Source of the DNA: Chaunax sp. Z400
Taxonomy: Eukaryota > Chordata > Actinopteri > Lophiiformes > Chaunacidae
Direction of reading: 5' to 3'
DNA: 64,000 nucleotides
Assembly (NCBI GenBank): GCA_037577475.1
Contig: CM075184.1
Span: forward strand, 2,161,001-2,225,000
Shown here piece by piece: positions 23,101 through 35,239 of the stretch. Both the position numbers and the translations under genes were made by a program. How positions within the stretch are numbered: the first letter of the stretch is position 1; each line of letters begins with the position of its first letter. The notes under the pieces are model-generated. The model saw nothing but the letters and a program-made list of their open reading frames with translations, was not told the DNA's origin and ran no database searches.

Positions 23101-24528
23101 AAAACATGTGAATTTAAATTTATCAATACTTGGATAGATCCACCCCTTTATCTGGATCTAAAATGTGTTCTTCCTACAACTCTTCTAACGAGTTTCAGGA
23201 AAACCTGTTCAGTAGTTTTTTGTGATCCTGCAGACAAACAGACGCCGTGGAAACGTTGAACATCGCTGTGAAGGTAAACTGAAGAACAATGATGAAGATG
23301 AACAAGCAAAGCAGCAGCTGTGAAATAAAGAGGTGACTCAAACAGGAAACTGTAAAATGTTAATATCCTGGAGTGACTGAACGCGTTTCCTCAACAGTTT
23401 CATAAAAATAGACCTGAAGAAGACTTTGAATGAATAATTCAGCCAAAGTTAACCCAAATACTTAAGGCAGCAGTTGAACGTAAATTTTTAAGTTGTACAA
23501 AATTTCCAATTTTTGGGCTGGTAAGAGGATTGTGTTAAAAAATAATTAATAATTATATCATACATATTTAATTTGACCTAAATGTTATTTTTACATTAAA
23601 CAGGTGATAAACATAAATTTATATTCAAATTTTATTTTATTTATTTTTTGATGGAAACATCTTGTGGACCAAACTAAACTATATGAGGGGCCAACTTCGA
23701 GCAGCCCTGAATGAATATAAAACATGCAACAAACAAACTTGAAGCTTAATAATGATAAATAAATCATTAATATTAATCATTTACACCCGATGGATCGCTG
23801 TGGAGAGGAGGGAGCGGAGCCTGCTGACCCGCTGACCTCCTTCATGTCTAAAGGATCCAGATGAGGTGGTTCAACATCCGGTTAGGATACCTCCTTGGGC
23901 CTCCCAGGAGGATGAGCGGACAGATGGCTGTATGGATAATACTACATTTAAATTCAAGGTGTATCCATATTTTTGATGGACTAGATATTTGGAGCATTTG
24001 GTGACAAAGTTCCAAACCTCTCATGAATGTTGAGTTTTGCCTCTTTAACACTGATGAAGTTTATTTCTGTTGTTCATCTTAATATCTAACAAAACACAGT
24101 TGAATAATGGCATGTGAACGATCATCTACCTGTCACAGTGATACTTCCTGTGTGACCAAAAGGTCAGCATGAAGCGATCAGAGCCGATTAATTGTCTTCT
24201 GTCATTTCTCCACCAGATGGTGCTGTTTCTGCTCTCAGCCTTCTTCTTCTCTTGTCCCGTACCTGAATGCTTCTCCCCTGGCAGCTTCGATATCATCGGC
24301 CACAGCCACCAGCTCTTCCACAGCCTGCTGTCCTTCAGCACCCTGGCCCAGCAGGAGGCGCTGTTCCGGGACTTTCTGTGGCGGCGGCCGGCGATGGTCA
24401 GGGAGTTTGGAGAGGAGTGGCTCCTGCTGGCCTGCGCCTCCTTCCCTTGCTTGACGATCTGCTGCGCCATGACGGCACTCGCCATGGGGAGGCGAGTTCG
24501 AGCTCAGCTGATGAAAGAGCAAAGATAG
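20151..24528 (+). CDS. paqr8: Membrane progestin receptor, PAQR7/PAQR8 group
   Basis: PAQR-family seven/eight-helix plasma-membrane receptors mediate rapid progestin signalling, for example in fish oocyte maturation. Five coding exons: 20151-20462, 20549-20661, 21932-22088, 22160-22375 and 24217-24528 (stop TAG), 369 residues against about 350 for the family. All junctions are GT-AG and in phase. Family motifs in order: RSGYRPVG, SLFQIHNETVNVWSHLLAA, HYSLFFLDYVGVAVYQYG, YLLDISPIANR, FFFSCPVPE and FDIIGHSHQLFH, with conserved Asp and His residues of the PAQR core. DYVGVAVYQ is closest to PAQR7, SCPVPE to PAQR8. I favour PAQR8 because human PAQR8 lies near IL17A/IL17F. ATG 20151 is taken as start; ATG 20178 is possible, and an acceptor (acacctcag) at 20113-20121 may follow a non-coding first exon. 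Human PAQR7 and PAQR8 have uninterrupted coding regions, so the four introns are notable. Confidence 0.92.
20662..21931 (+). other. Second intron of the receptor gene
   Basis: AT-rich, with a possible interspersed repeat fragment at about 21085-21300 (contains 'gtccgtccgtatgtacgtat'). No exon recognised. Confidence 0.5.
22376..24216 (+). other. Fourth intron of the receptor gene
   Basis: AT-rich. About 23140-23235 resembles the MITE-like repeat at 12.1 kb ('gtttcaggaaaacctgttca', 'gatcctgcagacaaacagac'). No extra exon is needed to keep the receptor reading frame. Confidence 0.6.
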
Positions 24529-25239
24529 AAGAAGAAGGAGAAGAAGAAGTGAAACAAACTGCTGAGGGATTTTCTTCTGCTTTCTGCAGACAAGCTTTTT
24601 GTAAATTAGTGTGAACGTATGTGTGTGTTTAAAGCTCCTCAGGGCATCATCATCATCATCATACTCCAGTGCTGATCTTCCAGATTTTCTGGTTTCTGCT
24701 TTTTGACATTTAACAAACCCAGAAACACACAGACTGACAGCCGGATGCTGTAAAAAACCATTAAACCATTAAAATCGACTGAGCTCACTAAAATAGAAAT
24801 GCTGCTTGAATTCTCTTCTTCTTTTTCTTCTTCTTCTTCTTCTTCTTCTTTTGTAAAAAAAAACACAAATATATGTATTCTACAGCTGATGGAATTTTTT
24901 TAAATGATCACATTACCAGGCTGAAGTGAATCATTTCTGATTTTTTGCTTTTATGTGACACAAATCAGATGTGAGTCTCTTTCATATGAGGTCAGGATCA
25001 GATCCATATCTGATTCTTGTCATGTGACCTGGATGATAACGGTCAGATCTGGGTTCATGTGTCTTTATAAACATGCTCTGAGCGCTGTTGTCATCATCCA
25101 AACCACCAGAGAGGACATATGATGACAACAATGCAGATGGTCAGCTGATCACCATCTGCTGGTGATGAGATGTTTTGGAGAGGTAGACCACGGCCTGAGG
25201 AAGAATCCACCAAAATTTTGGTGGTGAGCCGGATCATTG
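24529..25239. other. 3' UTR and downstream flank of the receptor gene
   Basis: ATTAAA occurs twice near 24760-24776 as a possible weak polyadenylation signal. A TTC-rich microsatellite lies at about 24817-24850. Nothing else recognised. Confidence 0.45.
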
Positions 25240-25500
25240 CAGGCCCACAATGCCCTCTTTGTGATCCACTGCCTGCTCAAGATGTTCCTCAGGGAGGTCA
25301 GTGAAGAAGAACTTCACCTTCAGTTTTCCTACCAGCAGAGGGCACCAGGCTCCTGTAGAGGTGAGCTCCATTACAGATTTGTTTAGAAAAGAAGGTGTAC
25401 CACAGAGAGAATGAAGTGCCGCCCAAAAAAAAAAGATGGGGTGATCTTCACAGGGGAACTGAGCTGCCATGGTGGAGGTTAGCGCTCCCTGAGAGACGTC
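25240..25500 (-). repeat. Dispersed repeat with CTCF-like motif, right copy
   Basis: Reverse-complement copy of the repeat at about 10880-11125, with the same ~86-base nearly identical core (about 25283-25370) and the same open frame on the minus strand. A poly-A/T run at 25423-25434 interrupts it compared with the left copy. Confidence 0.6.
25332..25345 (+). promoter_or_regulatory. CTCF core motif match
   Basis: CCAGCAGAGGGCAC on the plus strand, identical to the minus-strand site at 11032-11045 and therefore divergent to it. Lies 0.8 kb beyond the receptor stop codon. Sequence match only. Confidence 0.45.
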
Positions 25501-26960
25501 TAGTTCTGAATATCCAACACTCACTGATAGAGGACGTTTCCCATCATGCTTTAAGGTTTGTATTAGCTAGCTTAACCTGGTTATGATATTCCCACGAGAC
25601 TTTTCACTCATGCTGTATCAGCACCTGTTGCTACCGCCCTCCACCAGCGTACTGTAACCCTAAAACTACAAATCATCTCATGTTAGCTAACCTTTACTGC
25701 ATATTACATGTATTTAACACATGCTATTTAAAAAAACTTAATTTTACGAAATAAACATTACACTGTCAATTTGAAGATTACGTTTTGAATTTAATCCCTG
25801 TTTTTCCTGGCCCTGTGTAACATTGGTCCTTATAATAAATGTGTCTGACCTTCACCATATTAATCTATTATTACATTAATTAAAATCATCAACACTAGAA
25901 AGGCTCTATATAAACTACAGTCCACTTATTAATAAGAAAATGCTATTTGTATCTTCTTATTTGTAAATTCATTTGAAAACATTTCTAAACATTTTTTAAC
26001 ATTATCCCTAAAAACAAAGAAAGTACTGTATGGATTTCTATGAACCTTTGTGGAGGGGAGGATCATGGGTCAGAAGGTCAAACAGGTATATAATGGATTT
26101 TTGGGCTGAGGCAGAGGCATGCGCTCTACTGATTACTCTCTAATTAAATGATGAGGAAACGACTCATTATCTTTTCCCTTTGGGTAAAATTTCCAACAGG
26201 AAGTGTTCACCGTGAGAAAAACATGCTGCTTTTAAATTATGGAATTTGAATGCGGACTGAAGCACATTATACTGAAACTACCTACAGAGCCCAGGGTAAA
26301 GAACATTAAATGGAACTTTGTAAACTACTACTCAGTAGATGCTATTATCTCTCTCTCTCAGTTCTCGGCAGACCTCATTTTACCAGTCAAGAAGCTCAGT
26401 GTCCATTGCAGAGTTTGGGTAGAGCTGCCCAGTTTCAGTTAAGGCTCTATTCATCTTATCAGTTCCTGCTGCCTATAGTCAAAAGACTAGAAACAGTGTG
26501 TTATTATTAGTCATGATAGAGTGACGTGTGCAATAGTCCAATAGAAAGCTGCGTATTCATGATACACAAACTACAATATGAAAGGGCTTGACAGGGCAAA
26601 CATCTTGATGATTTAACTATTTTAGAGTCCTATTACTCGATGAGCTAAAACTGTAGTTTGTCCTGAGGGTGGGGCTGTAGGACAGGTGGGTGTGTCATCC
26701 TCTGAACTGTCAATCACACTGTATTTATATTGAACCTTTCATAAAGGTTAGTTCAGTCCAAAGTCCTTTATAAATGAGCCTAATAAAACTGAAACAATTC
26801 CAAGCAACAAAACAATGGAGCATTAATGCATACAGAGTTTAAGGTAGGCTAATGGTGCATTCAGGTGGTGTCAGAAAAAATTCACATTATTATCACAACA
26901 AGATGATAGTCTTCTGACGTCATCGACAAAGAAATATGGTGAACAATAATTCATTCATAA
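25501..26960. other. Intergenic, nothing coding recognised
   Basis: AT-rich. About 26095-26130 contains 'ggcagaggcatgcgctctac', the end of a common fish interspersed repeat. No gene or RNA recognised. Confidence 0.5.
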
Positions 26961-27252
26961 ATTCACATACATTACTCACGTATATTATTCACATACATTA
27001 CTCACATATATTTTTCACATACATTACTCACATATATTTTTCACATACATTACTCACGTATATTATTCATATACATTACTCACATATATTTTTCACATAC
27101 ATTCAAATATATTATTCACATATATTATTCACATATATTATTCACATACATTATCAACATATATTATTCACATACATTACTCACATATATTATTTACATA
27201 TATTATTCACATACATTACTCACATATATTATTTACATATGTTATTCACATA
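26961..27252. repeat. 13/26-bp AT-rich minisatellite
   Basis: Alternating 13-base units 'acatatattattc' and 'acatacattactc' repeated about 22 times. The long isoleucine/histidine/tyrosine-rich frame across it is a product of the repeat. Confidence 0.92.
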
Positions 27253-27483
27253 AATGCTCATGAACACACTAAAATCAGAAGAAAGGAATCCCAGCTCAAG
27301 GAGTGTGTGAATCCACGATTAAGTGGATAAAAACATCATCAAATACAATGAAATGATAAACGTAGCTTAAAGACTTAATTAAGGTTATATTAAACACTTG
27401 AAAGATCCACATAAAGATAAAAAATATATAAATATATTCAAAATCAGAATGATCTGTATTAGAAAAATTAGCATAAAAATGTG

Positions 27484-27785
27484 ACCACATCTTTAGTATG
27501 TGCCCATAGGCACCTTAACTGTACCTTTAGGCTGGTAAGAGTGCTGGCCTAGAGTCTCATATAAAAACATCTGAGCTGGCTTTCTATCATGTGTGGATGT
27601 CCTGATTGCAGTGCTGTGATCAGCTGGCTGACTAGCAGCTGACTGCAGGGGACTAGTCTGATGACTGGGCAGAAAACTGTCTGTCTGAAAGGCTCCAGGA
27701 TTAAGCATATACCCTGGCTGGCTATTGGGGGACTGAGAAGGCAGTCACAGTTGAAATGGCTGAGGTGTAGTTTGCAGAGAGCACA
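27484..27785 (-). pseudogene. Possible broken coding exon (Gln/Ser/Pro-rich), unrecognised
   Basis: On the minus strand an acceptor-like 'tttttcctttgtttcag' ends at about 27786. It is followed by about 95 codons in one frame, interrupted by a single TGA roughly 14 codons in. The composition is rich in Gln, Ser and Pro (for example LPSQSPNSQPGYMLNPGAF), as in unstructured parts of nuclear proteins, and it ends at a stop near 27484. No domain recognised. It may be a pseudogene, an exon read differently, or chance. Confidence 0.25.
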
Positions 27786-30555
27786 CTCCTGAAACAAAGG
27801 AAAAATGAATTGGAAAAATATTTCAGAAACTTAATTTGTTTTGCAGCTTTTTAACAAATTTTTGACCCTTTAACCGGAGAGGCTGGCAGCTGAAATTACA
27901 GCTCTGATCAGGACATGGTATAGGTGAAATGGAATATGATGACAAATTCAACATGCAACTGTATTTGCATATTTTACGGACACTGAGGGAAGGATTGTGA
28001 TTTTTTTGTCCACTATGTGGCAGTAGAGAGCCCGTAGTAATCAACCTTCTATTTGACTATATTCTGTGAAGACCATCCTATGAATATTTTAAGTAAAACA
28101 AAGTTTATCACAATGCTACTTCTTAAATAACAATATTTCACTACAATGGAAGAAGTAACAAAATATCTAATGGCCTTATATGTGGTGTATATTCCCCCAT
28201 TATATCAAAAACTTAATGAAAATTGGCAGAAAAAATATTTTTTCACCATGAATGTTTAATTTTATGGCTTCTGCTCAATAGAGCCTCATTCATTTTGGAC
28301 TCCTTTGCGAGCGCTCCTAAATATCCAGGAGTTCTGAGAGTGGCATATCTCTACTACTGTTTGAACATCTCTGATGTGGATGTCTTTAGGGTGAGACCCT
28401 GATCCAACTTTTGAAGTTTGGTAAAAATTGGACCTTTCACAGTGGAATCACAACAACTTCCTGTTTCATGATTGTGATAGTGGGGTGTTGGTTTTGTGCT
28501 CAGCTGCAGGTGAGAGAGGGTGTAGATGCGGCTCAGGTAAGCGGGGTTAGAGAGATAGTGATGATGATGACAGATGTTTTGTGTTGGACTAATTGCTCTC
28601 TGTGATTGCAGTAGAAGGATGGTGACACTGCAGAAGCCAAGGAGAGACTGGACACATGAGGGACACGTCTGGATGGATGGAAGCTGAAAAGCTTGTGTGT
28701 TTAAATTTCTGTTTTATTAGTTGTGCATTAAAATCAAGACTGTTACAAACACCATCATCTGTGCGTCACTGAGAGAACCCACATGTGGTAGCAGAGTCAT
28801 CTGTTACAATGACGAATGATAGAAATTTGTCATGCCACCATGGCCACACCTTTTGAGTTATCCCAAAACCTTTGATAACTTTTCATCATTGAGCAAAATC
28901 CCACGGAGTTCGTTAAATTCCAATACGTGGAAATGGAACAAAATCCGACATTTGATTCAAGATGTTTCCTGTTTGGTTGAGGTCAAAATGTTTCCTGTTT
29001 GTTGAGGTCAAGGCTTTTTGGCAGATCTCCATGCGTTTAATATGTCTGCCAGATTTCAGAAGTCTAGTTCAAAGGTCATCTGGGGGCTGCTTCTTTGAAT
29101 TTTTCAAGGGGGCACTGTTTAGAGGTTTAGCTGTTTTGCCACAGGCATTCCCCACACCCACGAAATATGTAAATGTTCACCACGACTGATTTTTGCCACT
29201 GTTACTTACTGATAGGTTAGAGGGAAAATACGTGACTGAAATATGGAGGCAAATAGATCATGATTAATAAATGAGGAGCAGACGTAAAGCTGATTACAGT
29301 CTGTGAGCTTTACTTTGAAAATAATAAGCGGAAGCTCTGTATGTGTGTCTAACTTGACTCTGGTCCCAAGTTGTGAGTCAGGAGGCAGACAAGCTGTGAG
29401 CCGCCCGCAGTCTGGAGACCTTTTGACAGAGACTCCTCCGGCGTACTGGTCCGTCTGTTGGTCCCTGTTCTGGTCCGTCTGCTGGTCTCGGTGCTGTTCC
29501 CTCTGCTGATCCGTGCCGGTCCGTCTACTGGTCCCTGTGCTTGTAGGATCTGACACCTCAGCGGTCTCTCTCGGTCCTCTTTAGGACGTCGCTGTGCGGT
29601 ACTGGGTGTGTGTACATCGGGGACCGGGTCTCGTTGGATACTGTGTCTGTGGACTAGAGCTGATGTTGCGTCTCCAGATGAGCGGATGAAGGTGAGGTGC
29701 GTCAGGGTGTGTTTCCCCCCAGGCCAACACTCTACTCCGGCTGAGAGCAGCCCCACTGACCCGCGGCTGCGGTCCAGGAGCCGGGTTGTTGGTAGGTCCC
29801 GGTGCTGCTGACCTCAGCGTCGCTTTACGTAGATTACCCTACAAAGCGTGTGTGATCTATGCGTGATCAAATAAGGCCGCCGCCTGCTGTCGGCATGGCC
29901 GTACCCACCATCGAGGTCACCGAGGTCCGGACCTCGGTCTTTTTTCAAAGGTGTACACAATAAAAGTCGTGAAATAATTGCCTTCCGCATCGGATCGCCT
30001 GAGTCATTGTTTGTGTATGTGTGTGCGGGGAGTGAGTTATCTTGTCTTTACTACAACTCTTTGTTCTCTGATCAAGTCAACAAACCAGCCATGTAGCTGA
30101 ATCCACCGAAGCTCAACACAGGAACTACATAGTTTGTCAGAGGTCTGCTGGTGGATCAGTGACGTCATCAGACATCAGCTGACTAATATCTCCTGTGTGG
30201 TCGTCCATCATGATGCAGCTATTCAGTGGTTCATTAACGAGCTTGTTAGCTAACATTAATTCATCCATCTGATGTCAGACTGGTAAACTTAAACTAGACT
30301 TTAAATACTTTATTTATATTCAGTTTGTGTAAAGGGTTTAAATGCATGTTAAAATGAGGTCACCAAGTTTATTTTTAATTTCACTGTAATATTAACCAAT
30401 CAGAGGCCGGTAACATTTACAAATAATTATAGCTGACCCTGTGTTTACTGTCTGCACTGACAGACTAACTTGAACAGAAGCAGCAGTCATAGTGAAACAA
30501 GACATGATGAAGATGATGAGAGAGGAAGAGGAGGTACTGTGACCAGGATAGGATC
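27786..30555. other. Intergenic stretch with probable old repeats
   Basis: About 28820-29190 looks like an old interspersed repeat ('ccacaggcattccccacacc' and similar). 29440-29560 has a degenerate tandem arrangement of 'ctggtccgtctgctggtc'. 29570-29930 is GC- and CpG-richer than its surroundings and could be a promoter-like island or an untranslated exon, but no coding exon can be supported. Confidence 0.4.
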
Positions 30556-30560
30556 AGCAA

Positions 30561-31255
30561 CACAAACCTATAGGCTCATATAACAACAGCACAAACCTAT
30601 AGGCTCAATATAACAACACAAACATATAGACTCAATATAACAACACAAACCTATAGACTCAATATAACAACAACACAAACCTATAGGCTCAATATAACAA
30701 CAACACAAACCTATAGGCTCATATAACAACAGCACAAACCTATAGGCTGAATATAACAACAACACAAACCTATAGGCTCATATAACAACAACACAAACCT
30801 ATAGGCTCAATATAACAACAACACAAACCTATAGGCTCATATAACAACAGCACAAACCTATAGGCTCAATATAACAACAACACAAACCTATAGGCTCAAT
30901 ATAACAACACAAACCTATAGGCTCAATTTAACAACAACACAAACCTATAGGCTCAATATAACAACAACACAAACCTATAGGCTCCATATAACAACAACAC
31001 AAACCTATAGGCTCAATTTAACAACAACACAAACCTATAGGCTCAATTTAACAACAACACAAACCTATAGGCTCAATTTAACAACAACACAAACCTATAG
31101 GCTCAATTTAACAACAACACAAACCTATAGGCTCAATTTAACAACAACACAAACCTATAGGCTCAATTTAACAACAACACAAACCTATAGGATGCATATA
31201 ACAACACAAACCTATAGGCTCAATATAACAACAACACAAACCTATAGGCTCCAGT
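30561..31255. repeat. 30-bp minisatellite
   Basis: About 23 head-to-tail units of 27-30 bases containing 'aaacctataggctcaa' and 'acaacaacac'. The 30-base form is exact for several units at 31021-31170. Units differ by loss of one ACA triplet and by TATA/TTTA variants. No spacers, so not a CRISPR array. Confidence 0.95.
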
Positions 31256-31353
31256 CCCTCTGTGACCCTACACAGGATAAGCAGTTACAGAAAATGAATT
31301 AATTAATGAATTGACAGGAGAGACAAGTGATGAGTCAGATGAAGGGAGAGTCA

Positions 31354-31355
<2 letters not shown>

Positions 31356-31443
<88 letters not shown>
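31356..31443. repeat. Compound TA/GA microsatellite
   Basis: About 22 TA dinucleotides followed directly by about 21 GA dinucleotides. Confidence 0.95.
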
Positions 31444-31450
<7 letters not shown>

Positions 31451-32987
31451 ATCATAGATGGATCATTCAGTGCAACATTTAACCTGATTCTCATGCATTA
31501 CTGTTCGCCTGATAATGTATGTCACTGCCCACTGATGTGGTTTTAAGGCTATTGTTATCTAATTTTGGCCCTTAAAATCTCTTAAAATGCAGTCAGGGAA
31601 TTCAAAATATTTTTATTTTTTGTTGTTTTTTTAAATTTGTTTTATTAATTTCTAACTGATAAGAAAGACAGTGTTCAGAGCCTGGTTCACCATGTGGTGA
31701 TTAGTTTGCCATAGATAGGTTGTCAAAGTTACCTTGATAATCCTGTAGGAGATTCTACAGAAAAATAAGGGTTCCAAATTCCGGTTCCATAATCCTCCCA
31801 GACTTCTTTTTGTCGAGTTAAAACTTAATTTTAATGGGGTTTAAAGGAGGCCTTTTGACATGGGTCAGGTGATATAATCTCTATCACAAAACAGAGGTTA
31901 TGATTTATGTATTGTGATATATTGAAATTTTATAAGCAAGACAACATATTGTAATTTTTATTTTGAACCTTCTGTTAAGAAAAAATGCCACAGTACAAAG
32001 AACACACCACCCAATGCATAAAATCTGACTAAGATTTTTTGTGCAACCAGATCTGACTGAAACACTCAATGTACCACTGCACATATAAAAATCAATACAG
32101 TTTAATTGAGTATCACAAAACATAATATCACTATATTTGATTAAATCCCTAGTTTTTTATTGCACATCCATAAAATTGTGCATCCTGTCAGACACAGATC
32201 TTGAATAATAGATACTGATGCTGGGTCAGGCTCCAAGAATTACATGCTGGTGATTTTTTTTAACATTTATGGGATACATTCCTTCAGTTTATAGTGTGTT
32301 GGTATGCTTTTTATTGGAGTTTGACCAATGGGGAATTTTCAAAGGCAGATAAAATAACAATAGTTTGTAGTAGGAAAAAGCAGATAGCCGATGTCACCAC
32401 ACACTCGGTCCCTGGAAAGAAGAATATATTTAACCAGGAACTGGATAACTGTTGAAATGAGCACCTAACGGATCAATGAACATCCAATTCAAAGTAATTA
32501 ATAAATACATCTGGAACTGATCAATAGTTGGGACTGATTTTTATTGTCTGATCTAAAATCTTCCCCCCAATTCCAGAATGGAGATAAGATAAGATAAGAT
32601 ATCCCTTTATTAGTCCCACAGATACCAATAGAGAAGAATAATTTGTTAAATATCCTCTGAGCACCGAATAATTATCCAAGTGATTTTTGGTCTCACTCTA
32701 TATTTAACTAAATAGAATGTTAAGAAATTTAGAGTTTAGACTAATTACTAACTCAGATGTTGCTTAATCCATCTCTTACCTTACAAGTAATCTCTGTAAT
32801 CTCTGCTCCTGTTCACTTGTCTTTTCATCCCAGCTGCCCCCACAGGATAAAATATTTTCATCTTGTGAGGTGTCCCTTTAATGTTGTGTGCTGCTGCAGA
32901 AGTACTTTAACTGAACATGTTCCCCCATTGTGCACAGGTTGGGGCTCGCCCAGCTCTACAGAGACCCTGATCTGGGGAAATATCCAC
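31444..32987. other. Intergenic; contains a retroposon 3' tail at about 32580
   Basis: 32580-32625 reads 'gataagataagataagatat' then 'ccctttattagtcccacag', the minus-strand 3' end of a fish retroposon with GATAA tail; a plus-strand version is at 60775-60855. Nothing else recognised. Confidence 0.5.
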
Positions 32988-33053
32988 ATGAAGATGGACG
33001 CATTTATCACCTGGTGGGCTGCACTCATCCTCCTCACACTCCCCTTTGTCCAG
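32988..33053 (+). CDS. Candidate first coding exon encoding a signal peptide
   Basis: ATG at 32988 opens 22 codons, MKMDAFITWW followed by AALILLTLPFVQ, ending exactly at a donor CAG/gtatga. This is the form of a signal peptide exon of a secreted or membrane protein: short N-region, hydrophobic core, phase 0 donor. No downstream exon was recognised in the next 10 kb, which are mostly repeats, and a GGATG minisatellite starts 8 bases after the donor. Gene not recognised; it could be an orphaned first exon or chance. Confidence 0.35.
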
Positions 33054-33061
33054 GTATGAAA

Positions 33062-33612
33062 ATGGATGGATGGATGATGGATGGATGGATGGATGGGTGA
33101 TGGATGGATGGATGGATGGATGATGGATGGATGGGTGATGGATGGATGGATGGATGGATGATGGATGGATGGATGGATGATGAATGGATGATGAATGGAT
33201 GGATGGATGATGAATGGATGGATGATGGATGGATGATGGATGGATGGATAGATGATGGATGGATGATGAGTGGATGGATGATGGATGGATGATGAATGGA
33301 TGAATGGATGATGGATGATGGATGATGGATGATGGATGATGGATGATGGATGGATGATGGATGGATGGATGGATAGATGATGGATGGATGATGAGTGGAT
33401 GGATGATGGATGGATGGATGGATGATGAATGGATGATGAATGGATGAATGGATGATGGATGATGGATGATGGATGGATGATGAATGGATGGATGATGGAT
33501 GGATGATGGATAGATGATGGATGGATGATGGATGGATGATGGATGGATGATGAATGAATGGATGATGAATGAATGGATGGATGATGAATGGATGATGAAT
33601 GGATGATGGATG
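33062..33612. repeat. GGAT/GATG minisatellite
   Basis: About 550 bases of 'atggatgg' and 'atggatgatgg' units. The long frames on both strands (serine/isoleucine/histidine/proline-rich on the minus strand) are repeat translations, not genes. Confidence 0.95.
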
Positions 33613-35239
33613 TCATTAATGAAGTTAAGCTGCTGTGCATTGTGGGTAAATGTCACAGACGGCAGGGACACACTTCTGGTTTCTGCTTCTGGGGGATCAC
33701 TGCAGGTGATGTCATCAATATTTTCCTCATTAATGATGGATTATTTAATCACCTGCAACCATCAGCCATAAATCAGAATGATCATTTTTCTGATGGATCT
33801 GCAGACTGTGATCGGCTTCATCACTAGATCTATTACACACACAGGGATGTGCAGCAGCCATCCTCTTCCTCCTCCTCCTCCTCCTCCTCAGTTAAATATG
33901 GCTGACTTTGCTCATATGCGGTCAGATGGAGTTGTTGATGGGACAGAGGATTGGGGGACCACATACCTGTCCCTCAGTGAAGACTGGTGGTTAAATAGTT
34001 ATGTACCAGGTATGAGTTCACCTGGCTTTCAAAAGGAAATGGAGATGACGCAACTGATGATTGATTGGTTTAATTGATATATTTGAAAGAGGTCCCATGT
34101 GAATCCACTGCTGACACATCTTAACATTACTGACTAGCGTCGTATACTATGTTGGTTTTAATCTAACAAACACAGAACTATTAATAATGGTATGTGAAGA
34201 CACTGGACTCACATAAACACTTTGACTTTAAAAAGAAAATTCACTTTTGAATACTTGAGTATTTTACTTTAATTCAGTAAGTAAAAACAAGATTATTGAA
34301 GTAACCTTTGACAAGGAATCCTGAATATAGTTTGAGGCACTTCATCAAACGTTGAGGTCTAATCAATCACACTTGTGATAAATGCAAATGCATGGATGGT
34401 TCTCTCAAATTGTGGTCTTGTCCAACCTGCAACAGTTTGACTCTGCTCTATGATAACAGGCTTCACCAGCAGCCAGTCTAGAGGGTACCATATTCATTGG
34501 TGTTTGTATTGGCCTTCAACCATTTTGGTGACTGCTGGAGCACCAGAGCATCTATTTGATGATCACCTATGCATCTGCTGATGTAGATTTGACCATGACA
34601 GAATATAACACTTTTGCTGTAGCTTCTTTCCTGTCTCATCAGCCTGTTTTATTACGGTTGAAGGATATTGGCCCTTCCACATACTAAACAATTAGTTTTA
34701 GTGACTTCATGTAAGGTCTAAGCTTGAAAAGATTTATTGCTCCACCTACAGCCTCTTCGAATATCTCAAGAAAACATCTACTACTCCTTCACACCGATGA
34801 AATACAGAAAGGTGTTGCAGTGGGATGATTGCTGCTCTGGACTCTCGGTCTTAACTGTTATTTAAATTTCATAACTCAAGCAAACACTCACAATATGTTG
34901 TTTGTATGTTTGCACATATATGTACAGTATAAGGGCAGATATGTGTACCTACACATATATACCAAGCAACAGTGGAAACACATCATTTTAAAAACCCTGT
35001 AAACAAACTACTGAAACAAACAAACGTGATTCACTGAATAGACTTTTTTAAGTACCCACAACCAAAACATGTTAAATCATGAATAACCATCATTTAGTCA
35101 TAACATAGAAATAACAGTCATTGGTGCATTTCAGAGTAAATGATGATGTTGGTGAGATTTTTTCTCTGCATGATTGAAAAGACCTAGTCAAGTCAATAAT
35201 TTACCAGGTCTAATTCATGTTCTACTGAAACAACTGATG
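33613..35239. other. Intergenic, nothing recognised
   Basis: AT-rich. A CTC triplet run at about 33868-33890 is the only simple structure. No exon or named repeat could be supported. Confidence 0.4.

Noticed and set aside
29206..29811. Overlapping frames on both strands around a GC-richer stretch
   Set aside because: Arg/Gln/Asp-rich translations arise from a degenerate 'ctggtccgtctg' tandem stretch; no splice-supported exon.
30561..31255. Regular 30-base direct repeats resembling a CRISPR array
   Set aside because: Units are head-to-tail without unique spacers, in a vertebrate genome; it is a minisatellite.
32858..33671. Overlapping minus-strand frames of about 250 codons rich in Ser, Ile, His and Pro
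   Set aside because: They are translations of the GGATG minisatellite in several frames; none has a domain or splice context.
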